From the NCBI RefSeq assembly GCF_003172875.1, contig NZ_QGKM01000052.1:1-64000 (forward strand): DNA of 64,000 nt, written 5' to 3'. Every line of letters begins with the position of its first letter. Position 1 is the first letter of the stretch. Positions 1-8,859 of this stretch are shown here, piece by piece. The notes under the pieces were generated by a model that searched no databases, had not been told where the DNA came from, and saw nothing but the letters and a program-made list of their open reading frames with translations. This DNA is from Leucothrix pacifica (lineage in GTDB: Bacteria > Pseudomonadota > Gammaproteobacteria > Thiotrichales > Thiotrichaceae). A program made the translations under genes and the position numbers.

Positions 1-83
1 AAATTGTCGTGTACAGAGGTTGCCGCTAAACCGATACCTGATGTTCCACCAAAAACTAATGCTTTTTTACCACTGATTTCCAT
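1..83 (-). CDS. SDR family oxidoreductase, N-terminal fragment cut by window edge
   Basis: Only the first 27 codons are in the window; the gene continues past position 1. The visible N-terminus has a beta strand followed by FGGTSGIG, the glycine-rich NAD(P)-binding turn of short-chain dehydrogenases. The ATG is at 83-81, with GGAG six bases upstream on the minus strand. It lies 75 bp downstream of a complete SDR gene on the same strand, so the two may be co-transcribed. The substrate cannot be told from this piece. GGTSGIG is common in SDRs, so the family call is good and any finer call would be a guess. Confidence 0.7.
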   Translation of the reverse strand, partial: MEISGKKALVFGGTSGIGLAATSVHDN

Positions 84-158
84 TTTAAAACTCCAAACGT
101 TTATATGTGATTTTCTGTATATTTATGCTGTTGAATGCGTGATCAATAACGGCAAAGA

Positions 159-905
159 CTACCTGCCACCCGCCACTTCAATAAATGATCCCGTTGTATA
201 AACTGACTTTTCTGATGCTAACCAAATAATTGCCTCAGCAACTTCTTCCGGCTCACCGCCACGTTTCATTGGCACGGCTTCTTTCACGCGATTCACCCGA
301 TCAGGCTCACCACCGCTGGCATGCATTTCCGTTTTAATAATCCCCGGGCGTACACCATTAACTCGGATACCGTGCTCAGCGACTTCTGCCGCTAAACCTA
401 TGGTCAAGGTATCAACCGCACCCTTGGACGCTGCGTAATCAATATACTCATTCGGTGCTCCAAGCCTTGCTGCAACCGATGATACATTAACAATCACGCC
501 ACCTTCGCCATGATGTTTTTTAGACATACGTTTGACCGCTTCACGGCAACACAGAAAAGTCCCTGTCACATTGGTTTGAAAGGTTTGATTAATACGCTCT
601 GCATCCATCGTTTCGATACTCATTTGCTTGAGTAACATACCGGCATTATTCACCAATAAGCTAATCGGCCCGAGTTGTTCATCTATCAAAGAAAACAAGC
701 AAATCACATCTTCTTCCTGTGAAATATCAGCTTTAATGGCGACCGCCTTTTTTCCCTTATTTTGAATTTTCTGTACCACTCTCATGGCAGACACTGCATC
801 ACTGCGGTAATTGATACAAATAGAGTAACCCTCTTCAGCAAGCTTATAAGCTGTTGCTGCGCCGATGCCTCTACTACCGCCTGTGACTAATGCTACTTTT
901 GACAT
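159..905 (-). CDS. SDR family NAD(P)-dependent oxidoreductase
   Basis: This complete 248-residue classical short-chain dehydrogenase is probably a cytosolic reductase or dehydrogenase of a small carbonyl or alcohol substrate. Visible marks are the TGGSRGIG cofactor motif at residues 8-15, NNAG at 86-89, and a catalytic Ser (143), Tyr (157) and Lys (161) in VSS...YAASK order. The C-terminus ends GSFIEVAGGR, as in FabG-like glucose/ribitol dehydrogenases. Start at 905 is supported by AAAGG about six bases upstream. The gene sits between an amine oxidase upstream and another SDR downstream, all on the minus strand, which suggests a small catabolic or detoxification set. It is not the fatty-acid FabG, which is at 20095-20850. 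Substrate unknown. Confidence 0.85.
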   Translation of the reverse strand: MSKVALVTGGSRGIGAATAYKLAEEGYSICINYRSDAVSAMRVVQKIQNKGKKAVAIKADISQEEDVICLFSLIDEQLGPISLLVNNAGMLLKQMSIETMDAERINQTFQTNVTGTFLCCREAVKRMSKKHHGEGGVIVNVSSVAARLGAPNEYIDYAASKGAVDTLTIGLAAEVAEHGIRVNGVRPGIIKTEMHASGGEPDRVNRVKEAVPMKRGGEPEEVAEAIIWLASEKSVYTTGSFIEVAGGR

Positions 906-1028
906 ATAAAACCTTTAATTTGATGAGATATTCCGGCGAGTGAGTCAGTATATTAAACGCGAAGCGTCAATGCACTTAGCCAGAATTTTTCTTTATTAGT
1001 ATTCTTTGTTTTCTGGTAATTTTTTGGA

Positions 1029-2138
1029 TTAATTATTGCTCGAATTTAGTATCACCAGCGTATTGTGACTTGCTTCCAGTGCGCCTTCAAGATAGCCATT
1101 AAAACGAGTCCCGTTTGCTGCTGTTTCAGAGCCTGACCAAATCAATCGATGACCCCAGCTGGCTTCAGTGACTTGTTCAATATCATTGCTAGGGTGGGCA
1201 GTTAGCATTTTCTGATCTAAACTCGTCGCCGTAAGATCATCCTTCGCCCAGTCTTTAAAATAGACATCTAAAGGCTCGCTGGCAGCATCGCCAAACAGCC
1301 GCGTCAATTGCTGAATCGCCGCACTTCTTAACAACTCCTGATCACCCCGATTCGCTGCTGGAACACCCATAAACCCAAACAATGCGTAGGGTCCTCCTTG
1401 TTTCGGAGAAGCATCATGAATCTCATGCATGGGCCCTCGTTGACTAATACAGTCCCCGGAATAGCCCTGTTCCAACCAAAATGGTGTTTCATAAAACGCT
1501 AATAGCTTGGCATGACCTGCCATCCACGTTTTGATGTTATTCAACACATGCACCCTTTGTTCAGCAAACTCCGGCAGAAAGTCAATATGCGATAATGCGA
1601 CCCTCGGTGGCGTTGCAATGACTACATGCTCACACTCGATTAACTGCTGTTCTCCGTCTATTGATACCTCCCCTTGCACTGCTTGACCCTGATATTTCAA
1701 TTGCTTCACCCGCGCATCTAAAATCACAGATTCAATAGGCAGCTTTTCTTGCATAGCCGCAATGAGCTGTGCATTGCCACCCTGCAACCGATACGACCCC
1801 GCCATTGAAATACCATGGATACCGCGCTGAATGACACCCTGATCATTCTCGTAAATCGCATCACCGGATTCTTGCTGATAAAACACCGAATCAACAAGAT
1901 CTAACTCATGTACCAGACGCTCAATGTGCTGTTGCCCGGGCCAAAACCAAGCTGGCCCCATATCGAAAGCAGGCTTCGCTGCGGAGTATTTTTCTTGCTG
2001 CCAGTTACGCGACAATATACGACCACCTAAGCGGTCTCTGGCTTCTAGCAAAATAAATCCAACACCCTGCAGGCTCAGTTGATAAGCGGTGTGCAACCCA
2101 CTTAAACCACCACCCACTATCAGTACTTGTGTTTTCAA
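1029..2138 (-). CDS. FAD-dependent amine oxidase family protein
   Basis: This 369-residue flavoprotein belongs to the monoamine-oxidase-like family. The N-terminus has the Rossmann dinucleotide motif GGGLSGLHTA near residues 9-18, followed by the EARDRLGGR signature that contacts FAD. The C-terminus has the second FAD contact (WSGSETAANG...GYLEGAL), typical of NAD/FAD amine oxidoreductases. Such enzymes oxidise amines or related substrates with O2; the substrate here cannot be read from sequence. The length is shorter than the roughly 450 residues of many relatives, and the tail ends in a short NSSNN. It is read in the same direction as the SDR gene at 159-905 with a 123-bp gap and is divergent from the cupin gene at 2273. 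Confidence 0.82.
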   Translation of the reverse strand: MKTQVLIVGGGLSGLHTAYQLSLQGVGFILLEARDRLGGRILSRNWQQEKYSAAKPAFDMGPAWFWPGQQHIERLVHELDLVDSVFYQQESGDAIYENDQGVIQRGIHGISMAGSYRLQGGNAQLIAAMQEKLPIESVILDARVKQLKYQGQAVQGEVSIDGEQQLIECEHVVIATPPRVALSHIDFLPEFAEQRVHVLNNIKTWMAGHAKLLAFYETPFWLEQGYSGDCISQRGPMHEIHDASPKQGGPYALFGFMGVPAANRGDQELLRSAAIQQLTRLFGDAASEPLDVYFKDWAKDDLTATSLDQKMLTAHPSNDIEQVTEASWGHRLIWSGSETAANGTRFNGYLEGALEASHNTLVILNSSNN

Positions 2139-2272
2139 ACAAACCTCAACTTAGGAATTCAGAATAATGTTACTCAGAAACTGCATGATAAATCACACAT
2201 CAGGCATCCAATAGCGATATTATTCGCGTTTAATAGCATAACACTCAGATAAATATAGAAAGAGGTCGGAAA

Positions 2273-2935
2273 ATGGATGTAAATGGTGATTTTTCAAAAC
2301 GCGTCGTGCTACACAGTGATGATATTCCATGGGAAGACTCACCAATGGCAGGCGTCGAGCGTCGTCGCTTAGATAAAGTTGGTGATAACGACGTACGCGT
2401 AACCACCATCGTCCGCTATGCACCGGGCAGTCACTTCTCCACACACACCCATGACACTGGAGAAGAGTTCATTGTGCTGGAAGGCGTATTTGAAGACGAC
2501 TATGGCCACTGGCCCGCTGGCTCCTACGTCAGAAACCCACCGACCTCACGTCACCAACCCGGTTCAAAAGACGGCTGTATCATCATGGTCAAACTTGGTC
2601 AGTTCGACATGGAAGACCGCACCTTCGTACACATCGATACCAACAAAATCGACAGCATCCCCGACAGAGATCGCGATGGTGTAAGAGTAACTCCCCTATA
2701 CAAAGATCAATACGAGAATGTACGCATAGAACACTGGGAAGCAGGAGCTAATATTGAACTAATCGCAGAAGGTGGCGCTGAAATCTTTGTCCTCAATGGA
2801 AGTTGCCTGGAATCCGGCGATGAACTAACTAAAAACTCATGGCTACGCCTACCCTGCGGCTACCAAACAACCCTACAAGCCGGAAACCACGGCACAAAAC
2901 TCTGGATCAAAACCAACCACCTAAGCAAGCTATAA
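2273..2935 (+). CDS. Cupin domain protein, ChrR-like, two cupin units
   Basis: A 220-residue cytosolic protein with two consecutive cupin folds. The first has a good metal site: H58 and H60 in STHTHDTGEEF, E64/E65, and H94 in TSRHQPGS. This is the Zn- or other metal-binding pattern of the ChrR cupin domain. The second unit (about 120-215) keeps the barrel pattern but lacks the histidines, so it is probably structural. ChrR proteins with an N-terminal anti-sigma domain control sigma-E-like factors. This protein lacks that domain and no sigma factor lies nearby, so a sensor or small-molecule enzyme role (acetylacetone dioxygenase-like) is equally possible. GAGG lies about nine bases before the ATG. 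The gene is divergent from the amine oxidase. Confidence 0.8.
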   Translation: MDVNGDFSKRVVLHSDDIPWEDSPMAGVERRRLDKVGDNDVRVTTIVRYAPGSHFSTHTHDTGEEFIVLEGVFEDDYGHWPAGSYVRNPPTSRHQPGSKDGCIIMVKLGQFDMEDRTFVHIDTNKIDSIPDRDRDGVRVTPLYKDQYENVRIEHWEAGANIELIAEGGAEIFVLNGSCLESGDELTKNSWLRLPCGYQTTLQAGNHGTKLWIKTNHLSKL

Positions 2936-2999
2936 ACCAAAGCCCAAGCCCTAGAAAGCCAGCAGCCAAAAAGAACACCACTCTCAGCCCCCAAACCAG

Positions 3000-3069
3000 C
3001 AGTAGCCGATATTAACTCCGAAAATGTTCCCACCGCAGGTGGCATTGTCGGAGTTAATATCGGCTACTG
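3000..3069. repeat. Long near-perfect palindrome between convergent genes
   Basis: The arms at 3000-3026 and 3043-3069 pair over 27 bp with a single mismatch (A3022 against G3047). The 16-base loop holds a nested CCACC/GGTGG mini-stem. It fills most of the gap between the convergent cupin and YgiQ-like genes. There is no T-run on either side, so it is not a textbook intrinsic terminator. The stem could still stop both transcripts or block antisense reading. I saw no second copy in the window. It does not fit the RYYYAAC/GTTRRRY pattern of integron attC sites. Confidence 0.85.
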
Positions 3070-3080
3070 TGACCCCAAAA

Positions 3081-5300
3081 TCACCTTTTGCCAGCAGGCG
3101 CGCCACCCTTGCGCCCCTTACCACGGCCACCACGACCGCCCTTACCTTTAACCGGCCCTTTACTACCTTGCTTACCACGAATCCGGTGATGCAAATCACT
3201 ACCACTTCCACCCGTGGATTTCGCACGAGGTTTAGACGGGTCCCAGGCAGGCACCAAATGCTGCTTGCCATTACCAATCAGTTCTTCACGTCCCATACGC
3301 TTTAACGCCTGACGGATTACTGGCCAGTTTTCCGGCGCATGATAACGCAGGAAGGCTTTATGCAAACGCCGTTGACCAGAGTCACGCACACTGCCCACAT
3401 GCTCAGACTTAAGGCGGTCAACCTTCTTAAGCGGACTAATTTCAGTGTGGTACATAGCAGAAGCCAGCGCCATCGGAGTCGGCAGGAATGCCTGAACCTG
3501 ATCCGGACGGAAATTACTTTTCTTCAGCCACAACGCCAGATTCAACATATCTTCATCCGTCGTCCCCGGATGTGCCGAGATGAAGTATGGAATCAAATAT
3601 TGCTCTTTACCAGCCTCAGCAGAGTACTTATCAAACAACTGCTTAAAGCGGTCGTAAGTCCCAATCCCCGGTTTCATCATTTTTGATAAGGGCGCAGATT
3701 CCGTATGCTCCGGTGCAATTTTTAAGTAGCCACCCACATGATGCGTGACCAACTCCTTAACGTATTCTGGATCTTCAACCGCCAAGTCATAGCGCAGACC
3801 TGAAGCGATAAACACCCGCTTAATACCCGGCAATGCCCGCGCACGGCGATACACTTTAATCAGAGGTTTATGATTGGTATCCAGATTGCTACAAATGCCG
3901 GGGAATACACAGGATAGACGTCGACAAGAGGCTTCAATCTTAGGACTTTTACACGCAAGTCGATACATATTCGCCGTCGGGCCACCCAAGTCTGAAATGT
4001 TACCAGTGAAGCCCGGAACCGTATCCCGGATGGTTTCAACTTCACGAATAATCGAGTCTTCTGAGCGACTCTGGATAATTCGTCCTTCATGCTCCGTGAT
4101 AGAACAGAAAGTGCAGCCACCAAAACAGCCACGCATAATATTCACAGAGAATTTGATCATATTGTAAGCGGGGTTAGTCGCATCACCATAAGCGCTGTGC
4201 GGCTTACGGGTATAAGGCAGTTCAAACACCTTATCAAACTCCGACATACTCAATGGGACTGGCGGTGGATTAAGCCATACATCACGCTTACCGTGGCGCT
4301 GGATCAAAGCACGAGCGTTACCCGGATTGGTTTCCAGATGAAATACGCGGGAGGTGTGTGCATACAGATATTTATCTTCGACTACCTGATCATAAGATGG
4401 CAAACGAATCACACTGGTTTCGCGGTCGATATTCTTTGGGCGATGATCAAAGAACACAACTTGCGCCGCACCCTCATTCTCTTTTTCGATCTTCGCCACA
4501 GCCTCTTTATTGCTTTTTTCGCAATCGTTTTGCTTTGTGGTGTCGATATAAGGATTCGCTTCCGGATGCTCCAATGACACTTCATCGTCAATGCTGGTAG
4601 AGTCAATGACCGTCCAACCTTCCGGAATACCCTGACGCATAAATGCTGTGCCGCGAATATCAGTGATCTCGGTGATTTTATCGCCACCGGCTAAACGATG
4701 TGCCACCTCAACAATCGCTCGCTCAGCATTTCCATACACCAGCAGGTCTGCTTTGGAATCTGGCAGAATGGAACGACGTACTTTTTCCGACCAATAATCA
4801 TACTGAGCAATTCGGCGCAGACTGGCTTCAATACCACCGATAACTACCGGCACGCCTTTGTAGGCTTCTTTGGCACGCTGCGAATACACAATAGTTGCAC
4901 GGTCCGGACGTTTACCCGCTTCACCATTTGGCGTATAAGCATCATCTGAACGACGTTTGCGATCAGAGGTATAGTGATTCACCATGGAATCCATGTTTCC
5001 GGAGGCTACCCCGAAAAACAAGTTAGGTTTCCCTAGGCGCTGGAAGTCCTCCACATTATGCCAATTCGGCTGCGCAATAATGCCAACCCGAAATCCCTGA
5101 GATTCCAACAGGCGGCCAATAATAGCCATACCAAAACTAGGGTGATCAACGTAGGCATCACCGGTCAAAATGATGATATCGCAGGAATCCCAGCCCAGAA
5201 TATCCATTTCCTCACGGGTCATGGGGAGTTCTGTGGCAGGGCCAAACTTATGCGGCCAGTATTTACGGTGCGAGAAGATATCGCGAGCTTGAGTATTCAT
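3081..5300 (-). CDS. YgiQ family radical SAM protein
   Basis: This 739-residue protein has the UPF0313/YgiQ architecture. An N-terminal cobalamin-binding-like domain ([14 protein letters not shown] near residues 45-57) is followed by a radical SAM barrel with the cluster motif C392-x3-C396-x2-C399. The central body matches YgiQ segments such as [18 protein letters not shown] (153-170). The C-terminal tail, about 45 residues, is very rich in Gly, Lys and Arg, suggesting RNA or other nucleic-acid contact. The reaction is not established for the family; it is expected to be a cytosolic radical-SAM modification enzyme with a 4Fe-4S cluster. It is transcribed alone, or with the permease gene upstream, and ends against the 3000-3069 palindrome. 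Confidence 0.92.
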   Translation of the reverse strand: MNTQARDIFSHRKYWPHKFGPATELPMTREEMDILGWDSCDIIILTGDAYVDHPSFGMAIIGRLLESQGFRVGIIAQPNWHNVEDFQRLGKPNLFFGVASGNMDSMVNHYTSDRKRRSDDAYTPNGEAGKRPDRATIVYSQRAKEAYKGVPVVIGGIEASLRRIAQYDYWSEKVRRSILPDSKADLLVYGNAERAIVEVAHRLAGGDKITEITDIRGTAFMRQGIPEGWTVIDSTSIDDEVSLEHPEANPYIDTTKQNDCEKSNKEAVAKIEKENEGAAQVVFFDHRPKNIDRETSVIRLPSYDQVVEDKYLYAHTSRVFHLETNPGNARALIQRHGKRDVWLNPPPVPLSMSEFDKVFELPYTRKPHSAYGDATNPAYNMIKFSVNIMRGCFGGCTFCSITEHEGRIIQSRSEDSIIREVETIRDTVPGFTGNISDLGGPTANMYRLACKSPKIEASCRRLSCVFPGICSNLDTNHKPLIKVYRRARALPGIKRVFIASGLRYDLAVEDPEYVKELVTHHVGGYLKIAPEHTESAPLSKMMKPGIGTYDRFKQLFDKYSAEAGKEQYLIPYFISAHPGTTDEDMLNLALWLKKSNFRPDQVQAFLPTPMALASAMYHTEISPLKKVDRLKSEHVGSVRDSGQRRLHKAFLRYHAPENWPVIRQALKRMGREELIGNGKQHLVPAWDPSKPRAKSTGGSGSDLHHRIRGKQGSKGPVKGKGGRGGRGKGRKGGAPAGKR

Positions 5301-5328
5301 CGCGCGATTATAGCGGGTTCAGCTGGGC

Positions 5329-6558
5329 TTAAACAAATGAACTCGCTAAAAACCCTACACAAGTGATAAAGCCGAGTACCGGAACCCACAATCTCACCTG
5401 GAATATACCCTCCTCAGCCTTTTCTCCCCGTAACTTTATTCGGATCAGTGACAGGTTGATCAACGTAAAAACGGTTAGGGCAACTCGTGACGTCATCTCA
5501 GCCAATGAGTTAATCGGGAATACCAGTGCAAGCGCCAGAATAATCACAATGACGATCATGGTTGATACCACAGGGGTTTGTGTCCGGCGGCTGACTTTAG
5601 CAAACATAGCAGGCAAGCAACCCTGTTTACCCAAACCATAGAGAACCCGTGACGCCATAATCATCTGAATGATCACGCCATTTAAAGTCGCCACAATAGC
5701 GATCAGTGTAATGACTAAAGGTGAGGCGCCGGTAATACGTTCAAACAATAGACCCACCGGTGCATTTGAACCTGACAATTCGTCAATGGGTACCGTCAAA
5801 ACCGCAATTGTAACAACCGCCACATAAACCAAGGTTGCGCCGATCAAGGTAAGAAAGATTGCCCATGGGATGGTTTTACTGGGGTTCTTGGTCTCTTCCG
5901 CCAGATTGACGATATCCTCAAAGCCAATGAACGCAAAAAAGGCCAATAAGCCTGCAGCTGAGATAGCGCCAAACGCTTCAAAATCCGTGAAAGACGGAAT
6001 TACTTTCGGAATCTCCTGAACAATTTCAGGTTCATTCCAGAGTGCAGCAACAACAATCGCAACAAGACCGGCGACCTCAACAAAGGTAAATATCGCGGCG
6101 AAGGTCACTGACTCGGTGATTCCCCATAAAGCAATCAAACCCATACAGATAATTACCAACGCAATAATCACAGCATCGGGTAGATGAATAAGTGACTGAA
6201 TATAACCCGCGCTGCCTATACTGACCGTTGCCGCGGAGATTAATCCGGAAGTCACCACTAGCAACCCAGTACCCAACGCCAGTAACGGTGATCGCAAACC
6301 ATTGCGAATATAGGCTGCCTCCCCCGCACTTACCGGAAACCGTGCCGATAACTCAGCCATGGATGCCGCACTGAATATCATCACAAAGGCCGCCAACACA
6401 AAAGATAACGGAGCATAAATACCGGCTTTACCCGCTGTTGCACCAATCAGCACATAGATACCCGCACCGATCGTCACTCCCAGACCATAAAGCACCACCA
6501 GTGGCAACGACAATGAACGGCGTAATTCTGTATTTTGTGAGGATTGAGTCATTCGCAT
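5329..6558 (-). CDS. APC family amino acid permease
   Basis: A 409-residue integral membrane protein with about 11-12 hydrophobic helices. TM1 carries GLGVTIGAGIYVLIG, the unwound substrate-binding helix motif of APC-superfamily transporters. TM6 has FFAFIGFEDIVNLAEETKNP, a hallmark of the cationic/neutral amino acid permease (YfnA/CAT-like) branch. It is probably a proton- or sodium-coupled amino acid importer in the inner membrane; the specific amino acid cannot be told. The start may be at ATG 6558 or the second ATG two codons later; neither has a strong Shine-Dalgarno. Shorter than typical 450-500-residue members, with a truncated C-terminal end. Confidence 0.87.
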   Translation of the reverse strand: MRMTQSSQNTELRRSLSLPLVVLYGLGVTIGAGIYVLIGATAGKAGIYAPLSFVLAAFVMIFSAASMAELSARFPVSAGEAAYIRNGLRSPLLALGTGLLVVTSGLISAATVSIGSAGYIQSLIHLPDAVIIALVIICMGLIALWGITESVTFAAIFTFVEVAGLVAIVVAALWNEPEIVQEIPKVIPSFTDFEAFGAISAAGLLAFFAFIGFEDIVNLAEETKNPSKTIPWAIFLTLIGATLVYVAVVTIAVLTVPIDELSGSNAPVGLLFERITGASPLVITLIAIVATLNGVIIQMIMASRVLYGLGKQGCLPAMFAKVSRRTQTPVVSTMIVIVIILALALVFPINSLAEMTSRVALTVFTLINLSLIRIKLRGEKAEEGIFQVRLWVPVLGFITCVGFLASSFV

Positions 6559-6672
6559 TTACCCGCATAGCTTAATGTACAGGTTCATTATGCGATGTTG
6601 AGCAGTGTCAGCGTTGACCTAGGTCATGCGTAAGTGGAATAGGTTCTGGGGATTTGCTGAATTTCCAGGGAG

Positions 6673-8859
6673 TTATGCCAGCTCCAGTGTTTGCTCATGC
6701 AGCGGCTGTGGTTGACTCAGACAATACCCCTGAGCAAAATCAGCACCCAACTGCGTTACTTTATCCAGAATATCCGTATCACTCACATACTCAGCGACGG
6801 TTGAGATATTCATGGCATTAGCAGCTGAAATAATGGATTGAACCACAATAGCATCGATTTCATTGTGACAAATATCACGAATAAATGAGCCATCAATCTT
6901 TAAATATTTAACCGGCAGATTCTTCAAATAACCAAAAGATGATACGCCAGTTCCAAAGTCATCCAAGGCGAAACAAACGCCGAGATAATTAAGCTTTTCC
7001 ATAAATTCAATGCATTGAGTGAGATTAGTAATCGCCGATGTCTCTGTAATCTCCAGACAAATCAGACTCGCTTCTGCAGGATATTCTGAAATAACATTGA
7101 ATAGCTTGGCACGACTATTAGCCGCACTTAACGTGACGCCAGAGATATTGACGTTGAGCATGTAGTCTTTGTTTTGGCGTAAATATTTCAGCGTATTTTC
7201 CAGCACCCAAAGGTCTATCTCACTCACCTTGCCGCTACGTTCAGCCGTTGGCAGGAAGGCATTCGGTGGAATTAATTTCCCTTGGTTCTGAATTCTAAGC
7301 AGAATTTCCAAATGCGGTTTTCTGTTTGAATCAGTGATAGGCATAATCGCTTGTTTATACAAGACGAACCGGAAATCCTGATCACTATCGGTCAAAGCGC
7401 GATTGATGCAATGTAAGTAGTTCATATGCCCTTCGCGACTACCTTGCTGGCTCTGACTGTTCTCAGCAAGTGTTACCTGATTACGTCCGTTCTCCTTAGA
7501 CATCAAACACGCTTCATCAGCACGCAGGAAAACAGCATCCGCATCCGTATCTTCCATTTTGATCTCGGTAACACCAAGACTAATACCAATTGTGAAAATG
7601 CTGCCTTCCCAGCTAAACCTGAGTCGATCAATTCTTTTACGAATACGCTCGGCTATTTTAAGCGCTACTTCAATCTTGCAATGATTGAGAATGACACAAA
7701 ACTCATCGCCACCAACCCGAGCAATCACATCGTTTTTGCGTATTTCGTGTTGCATCAAAGAAGTCACTTGCTGGAGCAATGCATCTCCGGCCGGATGCCC
7801 ACCAAGATCGTTCACATGCTTGAAGCGATCAAGATCCATACAGATCAAGGCAGAGCTAAGATAGCGTTTAGAGCCCACCAAAGCACTCATTTTGTCCTCA
7901 AAACCACGTCGGTTATAAGCCTGAGTGAGTGGGTCATGGCTCGCGCGCCATTTCAGTTTCTGCTCTAGTTCATAAGCCTCGGTAATGTCAGTAAAAGTGC
8001 ACACATAATAGGTATTGTCACTTTTTAAAGTGTCCAATAGCTTAGACATATTTTGAACATTTAACCGCACCACGTGCATACGGTTGTCAGTGGTAGATAG
8101 TATGACAGGTTTTTCGTAAAACCACTGCCCGTCACCTTCACAGGTTTCTACAATTTCACGCGTTATATCCTGCGAGTTCTCATGGTCAAGTATGCGGAAG
8201 TATTGGGTAAAATGCTGACTTCGTCCGCTCTTATCGTTAATTGCCAACAAGCGTCGACCAGTAGGGTTTACAAAATAAACCATTCCTTCAGCATCCAGTA
8301 CCAAGACGCAGTCATTGATTGCATTCAATATGTGTTCCAGCTTATTTTTTTCTGCTTTGAGGTTTTCAGAGATGGTTTTAATCTGATGGCGCTGCTGCTC
8401 GTTCAGCAGAAACAACATTCTGTCGACATAAATTTGGCCAAACCGGGAGATCGGGGCGTTCATTGCCGTTATCAGACCCTCATCAAACGCTTTGGTTGTT
8501 CGCTCCAATATCATGAAGCCAAGGTTCTTAACCTTGTAACAATACCAATAACAATTACCCACTATTCGTTCTTCCAGAAAGCCGTTTGATTCCGGAATCT
8601 CAGCATCAAGATACTGCGCTAAATGAGGGTGTGACTCTATCTGCGGAGCCATAATAGGAATACGGTGTTGCTGCTCGATCAGCCCGACTGCCTTATTTTC
8701 TTTTTGCAGAATATAAATACACCGCAGATTCAATGCTTTAATAGCACGCATTGTAAACCGCTCACAAATCTCTTGAGGATCAGAGGATGAGCCCAAAGCC
8801 ATGAACAACTCATGTTGTAGCATGACCAGGCGGTGGGTGTTATTCATCGCTACGCGCAT
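6673..8859 (-). CDS. PAS-GGDEF-EAL cyclic-di-GMP signalling protein
   Basis: A 728-residue soluble protein with no membrane segment. Residues 1-150 look like a degenerate GAF-type sensor, followed by a short coiled coil. A PAS domain lies at about 172-300. The GGDEF domain has an intact active site (G383-F387) and an inhibitory RxxD site (R374-D377) exactly five residues before it, so diguanylate cyclase activity with product feedback is likely. The EAL domain (about 480-728) has EIL instead of EAL at 518-520 but keeps E518, N571, E603, D633/D634, K654 and Q710; AEGVE is altered to AEYVS at 689-693. Phosphodiesterase activity is therefore possible but uncertain. The start overlaps the end of the FIST gene by 10 bases, so the two are co-expressed. 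A downstream ATG at 8847 would avoid the overlap. Confidence 0.92.
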   Translation of the reverse strand: MRVAMNNTHRLVMLQHELFMALGSSSDPQEICERFTMRAIKALNLRCIYILQKENKAVGLIEQQHRIPIMAPQIESHPHLAQYLDAEIPESNGFLEERIVGNCYWYCYKVKNLGFMILERTTKAFDEGLITAMNAPISRFGQIYVDRMLFLLNEQQRHQIKTISENLKAEKNKLEHILNAINDCVLVLDAEGMVYFVNPTGRRLLAINDKSGRSQHFTQYFRILDHENSQDITREIVETCEGDGQWFYEKPVILSTTDNRMHVVRLNVQNMSKLLDTLKSDNTYYVCTFTDITEAYELEQKLKWRASHDPLTQAYNRRGFEDKMSALVGSKRYLSSALICMDLDRFKHVNDLGGHPAGDALLQQVTSLMQHEIRKNDVIARVGGDEFCVILNHCKIEVALKIAERIRKRIDRLRFSWEGSIFTIGISLGVTEIKMEDTDADAVFLRADEACLMSKENGRNQVTLAENSQSQQGSREGHMNYLHCINRALTDSDQDFRFVLYKQAIMPITDSNRKPHLEILLRIQNQGKLIPPNAFLPTAERSGKVSEIDLWVLENTLKYLRQNKDYMLNVNISGVTLSAANSRAKLFNVISEYPAEASLICLEITETSAITNLTQCIEFMEKLNYLGVCFALDDFGTGVSSFGYLKNLPVKYLKIDGSFIRDICHNEIDAIVVQSIISAANAMNISTVAEYVSDTDILDKVTQLGADFAQGYCLSQPQPLHEQTLELA

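Noticed and set aside
926-1010. Promoter on the minus strand before the SDR gene (TTGACG, TATACT)
   Set aside because: The spacer is only about 12 bases, too short for sigma-70.
3000-3069. Integron attC-like site
   Set aside because: No RYYYAAC or GTTRRRY core at the expected positions, no integrase or cassettes nearby.
4089-4577. 162-residue reading frame opposite the YgiQ-like gene
   Set aside because: Antisense to conserved radical SAM codons; no protein family features.
7426-7968. 180-residue reading frame opposite the GGDEF-EAL gene
   Set aside because: No recognisable motif; it is antisense to the well-supported GGDEF coding sequence.
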